From: Thiomonas sp. FB-6
GTDB taxonomy: Bacteria > Pseudomonadota > Gammaproteobacteria > Burkholderiales > Burkholderiaceae_C
DNA length: 40,020 nt
Reading direction: 5' to 3'
Assembly (NCBI RefSeq): GCF_000377645.1
Contig: NZ_KB898500.1
Coordinates: 1-40,020 of the forward strand
Shown here piece by piece: positions 15,257-25,424 of the stretch; the first letter of the stretch is position 1; each line of letters begins with the position of its first letter. Both the position numbers and the translations under genes were made by a program. The notes beneath the pieces are model-generated. The model searched no databases. It worked only from the letters and a program-made list of their open reading frames with translations, and was not told where the DNA came from.

Positions 15257-16102
15257 TCAGCCTTTCACCGACCCGGCCATCAGGCCGCGGACGAAATATT
15301 TACCGGATGCGATGTACACCACCAGGGTCGGCAGCGCGGCGATGACCGCGGCCGCGAAATACACGTTGTATTCCTTGACCCCCATCGAACTGTTCACGAG
15401 GTTGTTGAGCGCGGCCGTCAGCGGCGAGGTGTTGAAACTGCCGAAGGTCGACGCGAACAGGAATTCGTTCCAGATGTTCGTGAACTGCCAGATCACCGTG
15501 ACCACGATGATCGGCGCGCTGTTGGGCAGCAGGATGCGCCACAGCACGCCGAAGAACCCGGCGCCGTCCATGCGCGCCGAGCGCACCAGCTCGTAGGGGA
15601 AGTTGGCGTAGTAGTTGCGGAAGAACAGCGTGACGAAACCGGTGCCGTAGACCACGTTGACGAACACCAGCCCGGCGATGGTCCCCGACAGGCCCAGCAG
15701 GCCCAGCGTGCGCGCCATCGGGATCAGCACGATCTGGAAGGGAATGAACACCGAGAACAGCAGCAGCGCGTAGACGATCTGCTGGCCGCGGAACCGGAAC
15801 TGGGTCAGGATGTAGCCGTTGAGGGCGCCCATCAGCGTGGAAATGGCCACCGCCGGAATCACGATCTCGACCGAATTGGCGAAATAGGGCTTCAAGCCCT
15901 TGGCCTCCACGCCGATCTGCGCATGGCTCCAGGCCTCGCGCCAGGGGCCGAGGGTCCAGTGCTGGGGCATGGTCATCAGGCCGCCGGTCTGGATCTCGCT
16001 CAGGGGCTTGAAGGAGTTGATCAGCATCATGATCAACGGCGCCAGGAACAGCAGCGCCATGAATCCCAGAATGATGTACAGCACGATGCGCGAGACCTTC
16101 AT
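15257..16102 (-). CDS. gtsC: Sugar ABC transporter permease (GtsC/MalG type)
   Basis: A 281-residue inner-membrane permease of the MalG family with six predicted membrane segments, the first at about residues 7-29 (LYIILGFMALLFLAPLIMML). The EAA loop that contacts the ATPase is SARMDGAGFFGVLWRILLPN. It ends FVRGLMAGSVKG, the usual C-terminus of this class. It lies between the MalF-type permease (36-base gap) and the ATPase gene (8-base gap). The assignment to a glucose/mannose system rests on the binding protein encoded with it. Confidence 0.92.
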   Translation of the reverse strand: MKVSRIVLYIILGFMALLFLAPLIMMLINSFKPLSEIQTGGLMTMPQHWTLGPWREAWSHAQIGVEAKGLKPYFANSVEIVIPAVAISTLMGALNGYILTQFRFRGQQIVYALLLFSVFIPFQIVLIPMARTLGLLGLSGTIAGLVFVNVVYGTGFVTLFFRNYYANFPYELVRSARMDGAGFFGVLWRILLPNSAPIIVVTVIWQFTNIWNEFLFASTFGSFNTSPLTAALNNLVNSSMGVKEYNVYFAAAVIAALPTLVVYIASGKYFVRGLMAGSVKG

Positions 16103-16138
16103 GCCGGCCTCCGCTGCGTGGTCGGGACTGCAAGCTGC

Positions 16139-17005
16139 TCAGGCATTTTTGACTCGCTTGACCTCGTTGATCAGGTAGGGAAACACGAACACCCCGACCG
16201 CCAGCAGCATCAGCACCGAACTGGCCGAGCCGACTCCCATTTCATTGCGCGTGAAGGTGTACTGGTACATGAACACCGAAGGCAGCCAGCTGGAATTGCC
16301 CGGCCCGCCGCTGGTCAGCGCCACCACCAGGTCGTAGGACTTGATGGCGGTGGTCACCAGCACGACGAAGGCCGAGGCCAGCACCGGGCCGAGCTGGGGA
16401 ATGATCACGTACAGGTAGATCTGCCAGGTCTTGGCGCCGTCGATGCGCGCGGCGTTGATGGGTTCGCTGTCCACGCCGCGCAGGCCGGCCAGGAACATGG
16501 CCATCACGAAGCCGCTGGCCTGCCAGATCGCGGCGATGACGATGCAGTAGATCGACATGTGCTCGCGGGTGATCCAGTCGAAGGTGAAACTGGTCCAACC
16601 CAGGCTGCGCACGATCTCCTGCAGCCCCACGCCGGGGTCGAGCATCCACTTCCACGCGGTACCGGTGACGATGAAGGACAGCGCCATCGGGTACAGGAAG
16701 ATGGTGCGCACCGCGGATTCGCCGCGGATGTTCTGGTCGATCAGGATCGCCAGCCCCAGGCCCAGCGCCAGGCAGACCAGGATGTACAGCACCGAGAAGG
16801 CCGCCAGATTGTCGACGGAGACCCACCAATTGTGCAGACCCAACAGGATGTGGTAGTTCTGAAGCCCGTTGAGGTGGTACGACGGCAGCATCTGCGACGT
16901 CGTGAAGGAAAGAAATACCGTGTACGCGATATAGCCGTACACGCACACCAGCACCAGCAGCACGCTGGGGCTGAGCAGCAGCTTGGGCAGCCATCCTGCT
17001 TTCAT
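16139..17005 (-). CDS. gtsB: Sugar ABC transporter permease (GtsB/MalF type)
   Basis: A 288-residue inner-membrane permease of the MalF class without the long periplasmic insert of E. coli MalF. The first membrane helix begins near residue 10 (LLSPSVLLVLVCVYGYIAY). The ATPase-contacting EAA loop is NAARIDGAKTWQIYLYVIIP. It pairs with the MalG-type permease that follows. A strong GC-rich hairpin in the 126-base gap between the binding-protein gene and this gene probably lowers permease expression relative to the binding protein. Confidence 0.92.
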   Translation of the reverse strand: MKAGWLPKLLLSPSVLLVLVCVYGYIAYTVFLSFTTSQMLPSYHLNGLQNYHILLGLHNWWVSVDNLAAFSVLYILVCLALGLGLAILIDQNIRGESAVRTIFLYPMALSFIVTGTAWKWMLDPGVGLQEIVRSLGWTSFTFDWITREHMSIYCIVIAAIWQASGFVMAMFLAGLRGVDSEPINAARIDGAKTWQIYLYVIIPQLGPVLASAFVVLVTTAIKSYDLVVALTSGGPGNSSWLPSVFMYQYTFTRNEMGVGSASSVLMLLAVGVFVFPYLINEVKRVKNA

Positions 17006-17078
17006 TGCGTTGACCTTTTCGACAAAACTCGTGCCTTCCCAAGCCCGGCTCGGAATCCCTCGCGGGAGGCATTCGCAA

Positions 17079-17106
17079 GCCGGCCGGGTCCGCAGACCCG
17101 GCCGGC
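17079..17106 (-). terminator. GC-rich hairpin between binding-protein and permease genes
   Basis: A perfect 12-bp stem (GCCGGCCGGGTC with its complement) and 4-base loop lie 25 bases past the binding-protein stop. No T-run follows, so it is better read as an attenuating or mRNA-stabilising structure than as a full terminator. This is common between binding-protein and permease genes, for example in mal operons. Confidence 0.7.
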
Positions 17107-17131
17107 GTTCACGCTCGGTACCAGCGACCGA

Positions 17132-18376
17132 TCAGTACTGCGCCTTCGCGGCGTCGGCGAGTTGCTTCACCGCGGCCTGGGGCGTGATTTCGCCGTTGAA
17201 TTCACGGGCGATCACGTCATAGAAGGCGTTCTTGATGGCCGGCGGCACAGCATAGCCCTGCGACATGGAACCGAAAAGGGTGCCGTGCTTGTCCGCGTAG
17301 GCCAGGTCGGAAATCGCCTTCTGGCCGCAGGCGTTGAAGCCGGCCGACGGCGTGCCCAGCTCGGCCGGAGCGGCGCCCTTGAGCTGGTTGAAGCCGGCCT
17401 GCACCTTCGGCGACATGATGTCCTCGGCCATCTGGTTCTGCGCCGCGGTGTCCTTCACGTTGAAGAACACGAACACGTCGGAGTTGTAGGTCACCGTGCC
17501 CTGGGTCCCCGGGGTACGGAAGCACAGGAAGTCCTTGTTCGGGACCTTCTTGGCGTGGTTGAACTCGCCCAGCGCCCAGTCGCCCATCATCTGGAAGCCG
17601 GCCTTCTCGTTGATCACCATGCCGGTGGCCACGTTCCAGTCGCGGTTCGCGTAGTTCGGGTCGACGAACTTGTGCAGTTCGCTCATGCGCTCGAAGGCCT
17701 TGAGCATGGTCGCGGAGTTCAGCGCCTTCTGGTCGAGGTCGATGAAGGCCTTCTTGTAGAACTCGGGGCCGCCGGTGGAGACCACGACGCCGTCGAACAT
17801 GGTGGCTTCCTGCCAGGACTGGCCGCCCACCGCCAGGCCGATGAAGCCGGCCTTCTTCACCTTCTCCAGGTCGGCGATGTACTGATCCCAGGTGGTCGGG
17901 GCCGAGGTCACGCCGGCCTTGGCCAGCACGGCCTTGTTGGCCCACACCCAGTTGGTCGAGTGCACGTCGATCGGGGCGGCGATCCAGTTGCCCTTGTACA
18001 CGTCGAAGGCCTGCAGCGCCTTGGGCACCTTGGCCGCCCAGTCACCCTTCTGGGCCAGGGAGTTCAGGTTCTTGAGCACGCCCTGCTTGGCCCAGTCGGT
18101 GATGTCGAAGCCCAGCATCTGGGAGGCGGTGGGAGGGTCCCCCGCCAGCACCCGCGCACGCAGCGTGGTCATGGCCTGCGCGCCGCCGCCGCCGGCGATG
18201 GGCACGTCGTGCCATTGCACACCCTGCGACTGCAGGTCGTTCTTCAGCACCTGCAGCGCCGCGGCTTCGCCGCCCGAGGTCCACCAGTGGATGACCTGGA
18301 CCTGTTTGTCCTGGGCCGAGGCGACGGGGATGCCGACGATGCCGGCGAGTGCAATAGCGAGTACGGTTTTTTTCAC
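17132..18376 (-). CDS. gtsA: Periplasmic sugar-binding protein, glucose/mannose (GtsA) type
   Basis: A 414-residue extracellular solute-binding protein (family 1). A signal peptide VKKTVLAIALAGIVGIPVAS ends before AQDKQ, with likely cleavage after ASA. The mature start VQVIHWWTSGGEAAAL, followed by IAGGGGAQAMTTLRARVLAG and AVGGQSWQEATMFD, closely resembles Pseudomonas GtsA, which binds glucose and mannose. The start is GTG at 18376 with GGAG 6 bases upstream; an earlier in-frame ATG at 18475 would bury the signal peptide. First gene of the transporter operon, 166 bases downstream of eda. Specificity for glucose/mannose is by family similarity and by the catabolic genes nearby. Confidence 0.9.
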   Translation of the reverse strand: MKKTVLAIALAGIVGIPVASAQDKQVQVIHWWTSGGEAAALQVLKNDLQSQGVQWHDVPIAGGGGAQAMTTLRARVLAGDPPTASQMLGFDITDWAKQGVLKNLNSLAQKGDWAAKVPKALQAFDVYKGNWIAAPIDVHSTNWVWANKAVLAKAGVTSAPTTWDQYIADLEKVKKAGFIGLAVGGQSWQEATMFDGVVVSTGGPEFYKKAFIDLDQKALNSATMLKAFERMSELHKFVDPNYANRDWNVATGMVINEKAGFQMMGDWALGEFNHAKKVPNKDFLCFRTPGTQGTVTYNSDVFVFFNVKDTAAQNQMAEDIMSPKVQAGFNQLKGAAPAELGTPSAGFNACGQKAISDLAYADKHGTLFGSMSQGYAVPPAIKNAFYDVIAREFNGEITPQAAVKQLADAAKAQY

Positions 18377-18460
18377 GGTTGTCTCCACGAGCGTCTGTTG
18401 CTGGGTACTTCTGAGGCATGGCCCCGGAACTGGCTGACGCGGACCAGCCGGGATCGGATG

Positions 18461-18482
18461 GCGCACGGCGTGCACCGTGCGC
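18461..18482. repeat. Perfect inverted repeat in the eda-gtsA gap
   Basis: GCGCACGG and CCGTGCGC (8 bp each) flank a 6-base loop, in the leader of the transporter operon. On the minus strand no T-run follows, so it is not a clear terminator for eda. It may be an operator or a leader hairpin. Confidence 0.4.
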
Positions 18483-18542
18483 AGGAAAAATCAGGATCTT
18501 CGAGGCGGCGACGAAGTCTGGGCGGGCTTCTCCTGTGGGGCA

Positions 18543-19177
18543 TCAGCGCGCGGACGCGCCGGGGCGCAGCGCGGCCGCCTGCGCGGCCAGTTCGCGCACG
18601 CGGTCCCAGTCGCGCGCGGCCACCAGCGCCTCGGGCGTGATCCAGGAGCCGCCGACGCAACCCACGTTCGGCAGCGCCAGGTACTCGGCGGCATTGCCGG
18701 CGTGGATGCCTCCCGTGGGGCAGAACTGCAGATGGGGCAGCGGGCCGTGCAGGGAGCGCAGCAAGGCGCGCCCGCCCACGGCCTCGGCCGGGAACAGCTT
18801 GAGGGTGTCGAAGCCTTCGTCGGCGGCGCGCATCGCTTCCGAGGCGGTGGCCACGCCGGGCAGGAAGGGCAGGCCGCCGGCGCGCGCGGCGCTGGCCAGT
18901 TCCGGGGTCAGACCGGGGCTGACGCCGAACACCGCGCCGCTGTCGACGGCGCGTTGCCATTGCGCGCGGTCGAGCACGGTGCCCGCGCCCACCACGGCCC
19001 CCGGCACGGCGTCGCGGATGCGGCGCATGGCCTCGAAGGCCGCCGGCGTGCGCAGCGTGATCTCCAGCACGGGCAGGCCGCCGTCGACCAGCGCGCGGGC
19101 CATGTCCACCGCGAGGCCCGCATCGGGCACCACGATCACCGGCATCACCGGCGCCAGGCGCAGCAGTTCGCGAGCCT

Positions 19178-19181
<4 letters not shown>
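18543..19181 (-). CDS. eda: KDPG aldolase (Entner-Doudoroff)
   Basis: A 212-residue class I aldolase that splits 2-keto-3-deoxy-6-phosphogluconate into pyruvate and glyceraldehyde-3-phosphate. [15 protein letters not shown] holds the active-site Glu, and [14 protein letters not shown] holds the Schiff-base Lys. [28 protein letters not shown] and GCVGGSWI are further family landmarks. Length matches the family. The ATG (19181) overlaps the edd stop by 4 bases, so both Entner-Doudoroff enzymes are made from one message. Confidence 0.96.
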
Positions 19182-21064
<1,883 letters not shown>

Positions 21065-21196
21065 GGCTTTCCAGATTTTGAACGTAGCTTAACGACATAC
21101 CAGGGGCTTCCGGATAGGGAAATCCCGTAGTACAAGACCCCAAAAAACATACTATCTGCTTGTTTTTGTAGGTCTTTTAGGCGTTTTTCGACGATC

Positions 21197-21211
21197 CGTA
21201 ACAATACTACA
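21197..21211. promoter_or_regulatory. Second, weaker HexR-like site
   Basis: CGTAACAATACTACA matches 11 of 15 positions of the HexR-type palindrome TGTARTTWAAYTACA, with a perfect right arm. It overlaps a possible minus-strand -10 (TATTGT, 21201-21206) that pairs with a TTGAAT box at 21222-21227 only at a short 15-base spacing. It would be well placed to repress edd. Candidate only. Confidence 0.42.
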
Positions 21212-21228
21212 CTGTAGCAGGATTCAAG

Positions 21229-21258
21229 TTGACCAGCTGTAGTTTCGCTACATACACT
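21229..21258 (+). promoter_or_regulatory. zwf promoter with HexR operator in its spacer
   Basis: TTGACC (21229-21234) and TACACT (21253-21258) are separated by 18 bases. The spacer is almost filled by TGTAGTTTCGCTACA (21238-21252), a palindrome matching 13 of 15 positions of the HexR-type site. Binding there would block RNA polymerase. The regulator itself is encoded downstream at 24514. The rest of the 21065-21391 divergent region is AT-richer than its surroundings and holds no gene. Confidence 0.65.
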
Positions 21259-21391
21259 ATGCATCCGATGCCGTCGCCGCGCCAGCCCGCAGACAAGAGT
21301 CCGCAGGCGCGCCACGGGCAATGCCGGCCTGCCTCGATGCGCCCCACGGGCGCGGGGCGGGCCCCGTCACCTAGGAAGCCCCGCGAGATCC

Positions 21392-22855
21392 ATGTCCACC
21401 ACTCCCGCTTTTGACATGGTGCTGTTCGGCGGCACCGGCGATCTGGTCATGCGCAAGATCCTGCCGGCGCTGTTCGAGTCGCACCGCGACGGCACCTTGC
21501 ACCCGCAGGGCCGCATCCTGGCGCTGGGGCGCAAGGCCGCCACGCGCGAGCAGTATCTGCAGCAGGTCGAGCAGCAATCGCGCCCCCACACCCGCGTCGA
21601 GTCCACCGACCCGAGCTGGATCGGTTTCGTCGAGCGCATCGACTTCCTCAAGCTCGATTCCTCCCAGCCGGCGGATTTCGAGGCGCTGGCGCGCCAGCTG
21701 CAGGGCGGCGACCCGCAGCGCGTGATGGTGTGCTACCTGGCCACCGCGCCGCGCCTGTTCACCGAGATCTGCGCCAACCTGGCCGCGGTCGGGCTGAACC
21801 ACCCCGCCGTGCGCGTGGTGCTGGAAAAGCCCCTGGGCAACGACCTGGCGTCCTCGGATGCCATCAACTCGGAAGTGGCAAGGCACTTCGGCGAACAGCA
21901 GATCTACCGCATCGATCATTACCTGGGCAAGGAGTCGGTGCAGAACCTGATGGCCATCCGGTTCGGCAACGTGCTGTTCGAACCCCTGTGGCGCCGCGAC
22001 TGGATCGACCATGTGCAGATCACCATCGCCGAGGAACTCGGCGTGGAAGGCCGCGGCGAGTTCTACGAGAAGACCGGCGCGCTGCGCGACATGCTGCAGA
22101 ACCACCTGCTGCAGCTGCTGTGCATGGTGGCCATGGAGCCGCCCGCCACGCTGGACGCGGACGCCATCCGCGACGAGAAGCTCAAGGTGCTCAAGGCCCT
22201 CAAGCCCATCGGGGAGAACGAGGTACCCAGCCGCACGGTGCGCGGCCAGTACCGCGCCGGCGCCGTCGACGGCAAGCCGGTCGTCGCCTACCAGCAGGAG
22301 GCCGACGTCGCCAAGGGCAGCCACACCGAGACCTTCGTCGCGGTGAAGGCCGAGATCTCCAACTGGCGCTGGTCGGGCGTGCCCTTTTTCCTGCGTACCG
22401 GCAAGCGCATGCAGGAGCGCCTGGCGGAGATCGTGATCAGTTTCCGCAGCGTGCCGCTGTCGCTGTTCGCGATGCCCGGCGGCCTGCAGGGTGCCAACCG
22501 CCTGGTCATCCGCCTGCAGCCGGCCGAGCGCATCAGCCTGCATTTCCTGGCCAAGGAGCCGGGCGACGGCATGCGCCTGCAGCCCACCTTCCTGAACCTG
22601 GATTTCCTGTCCACGTCCAACCGTCGCCGCGCCGACGCCTACGAACGCCTGCTGCTGGACGTGATCCGCGGCCAGTTGGGCCTGTTCATGCGCCGTGACG
22701 AGCTCGCCGCCGCCTGGCGCTGGGTGGAGCCGATCCTGGAGACCTGGCAGCGCGACCCCGCGGAGCCCAAGTGGTACACCGCCGGCACCTGGGGTCCGGC
22801 CGCGTCGAGCGCGCTGCTGTCGCGCGACGGCGCCTCCTGGCACGAGGAGCTGTGA
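21392..22855 (+). CDS. zwf: Glucose-6-phosphate 1-dehydrogenase
   Basis: A 487-residue enzyme that oxidises glucose-6-phosphate to 6-phosphogluconolactone with reduction of NAD(P)+. The N-terminal dinucleotide motif is FGGTGDLVMRKILPAL. VVLEKPLGNDL follows, and the catalytic region is IYRIDHYLGKESVQNLM. FFLRTGKRM lies in the substrate domain. Length is normal. First gene of a plus-strand unit with pgl (5-base gap), glk and hexR, all overlapping or nearly so. It opens the Entner-Doudoroff route completed by edd-eda on the other strand. A HexR-type palindrome lies in its promoter. Cofactor preference is not readable. Confidence 0.97.
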   Translation: MSTTPAFDMVLFGGTGDLVMRKILPALFESHRDGTLHPQGRILALGRKAATREQYLQQVEQQSRPHTRVESTDPSWIGFVERIDFLKLDSSQPADFEALARQLQGGDPQRVMVCYLATAPRLFTEICANLAAVGLNHPAVRVVLEKPLGNDLASSDAINSEVARHFGEQQIYRIDHYLGKESVQNLMAIRFGNVLFEPLWRRDWIDHVQITIAEELGVEGRGEFYEKTGALRDMLQNHLLQLLCMVAMEPPATLDADAIRDEKLKVLKALKPIGENEVPSRTVRGQYRAGAVDGKPVVAYQQEADVAKGSHTETFVAVKAEISNWRWSGVPFFLRTGKRMQERLAEIVISFRSVPLSLFAMPGGLQGANRLVIRLQPAERISLHFLAKEPGDGMRLQPTFLNLDFLSTSNRRRADAYERLLLDVIRGQLGLFMRRDELAAAWRWVEPILETWQRDPAEPKWYTAGTWGPAASSALLSRDGASWHEEL

Positions 22856-22860
22856 CACCC

Positions 22861-23547
22861 ATGGCGTGGTCGCTGCAGGAATTCGCCGATGCGGGTCAGC
22901 AGACCGGAGCGCTGGCGCAGGCCGTGCGCGAGGGCCTGGAACAGGCGCTGCGCGCGCGCGGGCAGGCCGTGCTGGCGGTGTCCGGCGGGCGCTCGCCCAT
23001 CCCGCTGTTCACCCGCCTGCGCGAACTGGACCTGGACTGGAGCCGGGTCACGCTGACCCTGGTGGACGAGCGCCTGGTACCCCCCGGGCACCCCGACAGC
23101 AACGAATCCCTGGTGCGCGAGCACCTGCTGCAGGGCCGCGCCGCGCAGGCACGCCTGCTGGGCCTGGCCACCGACCCGGCGCTCGACCTGCAGGAATGCC
23201 TGCGCCGCGCCCGGCTCGAGCAGCCGCGCGCCGACCTCGCGCTGCTGGGCATGGGAGAGGACGGCCACACCGCCTCGCTGTTCCCCGGCGCCGCGGGCAT
23301 CGAGTCCGCGCTCGACCCGGCCTGCCCCGAGCGCTACGTGGGGGTGATTCCTCCGGCGGCGGCGCATACGCGCATCAGCATGAGCCTGGCGGCACTGCTG
23401 GAATGCCCGGGCCTGCTGCTGGCCATCGCCGGGCCGGCCAAGCGCCGCGTGTTCGAGGCCGCCTGCGCCGACCCGCGCAGCAGCCTGCCCGTGGCGCGGC
23501 TGCTGCACCAGGCCCGCGTCACCGTACGCAGCTTCTGGGCCGCATGA
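22861..23547 (+). CDS. pgl: 6-phosphogluconolactonase
   Basis: A 228-residue DevB-type lactonase that hydrolyses 6-phosphogluconolactone. Family motifs are AVLAVSGGRSPIPLF, TLVDERLVPPGHPDSNESL and LALLGMGEDGHTASLFPG. The ATG at 22861 lies 5 bases after the zwf stop. An alternative GTG at 22852 overlaps that stop as GTGA and would add three residues; the GAGGAG at the end of zwf suits the ATG better. Its stop overlaps the glucokinase start by 4 bases. Second step of the pathway encoded here. Confidence 0.94.
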   Translation: MAWSLQEFADAGQQTGALAQAVREGLEQALRARGQAVLAVSGGRSPIPLFTRLRELDLDWSRVTLTLVDERLVPPGHPDSNESLVREHLLQGRAAQARLLGLATDPALDLQECLRRARLEQPRADLALLGMGEDGHTASLFPGAAGIESALDPACPERYVGVIPPAAAHTRISMSLAALLECPGLLLAIAGPAKRRVFEAACADPRSSLPVARLLHQARVTVRSFWAA

Positions 23548-24521
23548 TGCCGACGCCCCTGCCCCACCTGCTGGCCGACATCGGCGGCACCAACGCCCGC
23601 TTCGCCCTGGAGCAGGACGGACGCATCGGCGAGATCCGCGTGCTCGCCTGCGCCGACTATCCGAGCCTGCAGGATGCGATGCGCGCCTACCTGCGCACCA
23701 GTTCCACCGAGGTGCGCCACGCGGCCATCGGCATCGCCAACCCGGTCTACACCGACCGCGTGCGCATGACCAACCACCACTGGGAGTTCTCCATCGAGGC
23801 GCTGCGCCGGGAAATGGGACTGGAGACCTTCCTGGTGATGAATGACTTCGCGGCGCTGGCGCTGTCGCTGCCCTTCCTGCCCGAGCAGGAACTGCGCCGC
23901 GTCGGCGGCGGCCAGGCCGAGCCGCGCGCGGCCCGCGGCGTGGTCGGCGCCGGCACCGGGCTCGGCGTGGGCGCCCTCGTGGCCAGCGCCGACGGCTCCT
24001 GGCAGGCCGTGGCCGGCGAGGGAGGGCATGTCAGCTTCAGCCCGGTGGACGAGGAGGAAGTCGACCTGTGGCGCTTCGCGCACGCGCGCTACGGCCATGT
24101 GTCCGCCGAGCGCCTGCTGCAGGGGCGAGGTCTGGAACTGATCCACGAATGGGTGTGCGCCAGCTCGCGCCAGCCCGGCGCGCCGCTGCCCGCCGCGCGC
24201 ATCACGGAGTTGGGCCTGGGCGGCGCCGACGCCGCCTGCCGCCGCAGCCTGGAGCTGTACTGCCGCATCCTGGGCACGGTGGCGGCGAACGTGGCGCTGA
24301 CCGTGGACGCGCGGGGCGGACTGTATATTGGCGGCGGCATCGTGCCGCGCCTGGGCGACTTTCTCGAGCAGTCCTCCTTCCGTGCCCGCTTCGAGGACAA
24401 GGGGCGGCTGTCGGTGCTGCTCGCGCGCATCCCCGTGCTCGTGATCCACAGCCCCTGGCCGGCGCTGATCGGCGCCGGGGTCGGGCTGCGCCAACATCTG
24501 GAGCGTCAGCCCCATGCTTGA
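23544..24521 (+). CDS. glk: Glucokinase
   Basis: A 325-residue Glk-type (ROK-independent) glucokinase that phosphorylates imported glucose with ATP. HLLADIGGTNARFAL is the phosphate-binding start, FLVMNDFAALALSLP contains the catalytic Asp, and GVVGAGTGLGVGALV and GGLYIGGGIVPRL are the further ATP/sugar-binding segments. The start at 23544 overlaps the pgl stop (ATGA); a second ATG follows directly at 23547. Its 3' end overlaps hexR by 8 bases. It links the Gts-type transporter to zwf. Confidence 0.95.
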   Translation: MMPTPLPHLLADIGGTNARFALEQDGRIGEIRVLACADYPSLQDAMRAYLRTSSTEVRHAAIGIANPVYTDRVRMTNHHWEFSIEALRREMGLETFLVMNDFAALALSLPFLPEQELRRVGGGQAEPRAARGVVGAGTGLGVGALVASADGSWQAVAGEGGHVSFSPVDEEEVDLWRFAHARYGHVSAERLLQGRGLELIHEWVCASSRQPGAPLPAARITELGLGGADAACRRSLELYCRILGTVAANVALTVDARGGLYIGGGIVPRLGDFLEQSSFRARFEDKGRLSVLLARIPVLVIHSPWPALIGAGVGLRQHLERQPHA

Positions 24522-25362
24522 ACGTATTCGCGACCAGTACGAGCAGCTCTCCGCGGCCGAGCGCAAGGTGGCCGACGAGTTGCTGCAGCACCCGAACGAC
24601 TTCGTGCGCGCGGCGGTCGCCGACATCGCGCGCATCGCCGGGGTCAGCCAGCCCACGGTGATCCGCTTCGCGCGCTCGGTGGGCTGCACCGGGCTGCAGG
24701 AACTCAAGCTCAAGCTGGCGGGCAGCCTGGTCAGCGGGGTGCCCTACGTGCACGCCGACGTCACCGCGGGCGACAGCATCGCGGAAGTCTCGGCGAAGAT
24801 CTTCGACAACGTGATCTCGGCGCTGATCAAGTGCCGCAACGAGGTCAGCCCGCAAAGCATCGAGGACGCGGTGGACCTGATCGCGCAGACGCGGCGCCTG
24901 GAGTTCTACGGACTGGGCAACTCGGGCATCATCGCCGCCGACGCCCAGCACAAGTTCTTCCGCTTCGACATTCCCACCGTGGCCTACTCGGACCCGCACG
25001 TGCAGTCCATGGCGGCGGCGCTGCTCGGCCCGCGCGACGTGCTGGTGGCGATCTCCAACTCCGGGCGCACCAACGAGCTGCTGGATGCCGCGGACATCGC
25101 GCTGGGCAACGGTTGCCGGGTGATCGCGCTGACCTCGCCGGGCTCGCCGCTGGCGCGCATGGCCACCGTGCCCATCTATGCCAACGCGCGCGAGGACGCG
25201 GAGATCTACAGCCCGATGATCTCGCGCATCCTGCACCTGACCCTGATCGACGTGCTGGCCGTGGGCGTGGCGCTCAAGCGCGGGCCGGCGGTGATCCAGC
25301 CCCTGGAGCGGACCAAGCAGAGCCTGCGCACGCGCAAGCGCGTGGCCGAGGATCCGAGCTGA
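24514..25362 (+). CDS. hexR: HexR, RpiR-family regulator of glucose catabolism
   Basis: A 282-residue RpiR-family transcription factor. Residues 1 to ~77 are the HTH_6 DNA-binding domain ([20 protein letters not shown]). Residues ~125-260 form a SIS sugar-phosphate-binding domain with [20 protein letters not shown] and [16 protein letters not shown]. Family, length and position in a zwf-pgl-glk cluster identify it as HexR, which in Pseudomonas and other proteobacteria represses zwf, edd and related genes until it binds KDPG. HexR-like palindromes are present between edd and zwf. It overlaps glk by 8 bases, so it is autoregulated through the zwf promoter. Confidence 0.94.
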   Translation: MLERIRDQYEQLSAAERKVADELLQHPNDFVRAAVADIARIAGVSQPTVIRFARSVGCTGLQELKLKLAGSLVSGVPYVHADVTAGDSIAEVSAKIFDNVISALIKCRNEVSPQSIEDAVDLIAQTRRLEFYGLGNSGIIAADAQHKFFRFDIPTVAYSDPHVQSMAAALLGPRDVLVAISNSGRTNELLDAADIALGNGCRVIALTSPGSPLARMATVPIYANAREDAEIYSPMISRILHLTLIDVLAVGVALKRGPAVIQPLERTKQSLRTRKRVAEDPS

Positions 25363-25424
25363 GCCCGCCCCGCCCTCACGCGCCGCGGCCGCCGGGGCGC
25401 GGCCCAACCGTTTTCACGACCGCG

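Noticed and set aside
18461-18482. Reading the inverted repeat as a terminator of edd-eda
   Set aside because: On the minus strand the T-rich stretch lies before, not after, the hairpin, so it lacks the layout of an intrinsic terminator.
15923-18640. A 905-codon open frame on the plus strand
   Set aside because: It runs antisense through both permease genes and the binding-protein gene, and its composition is that of a shadow frame.
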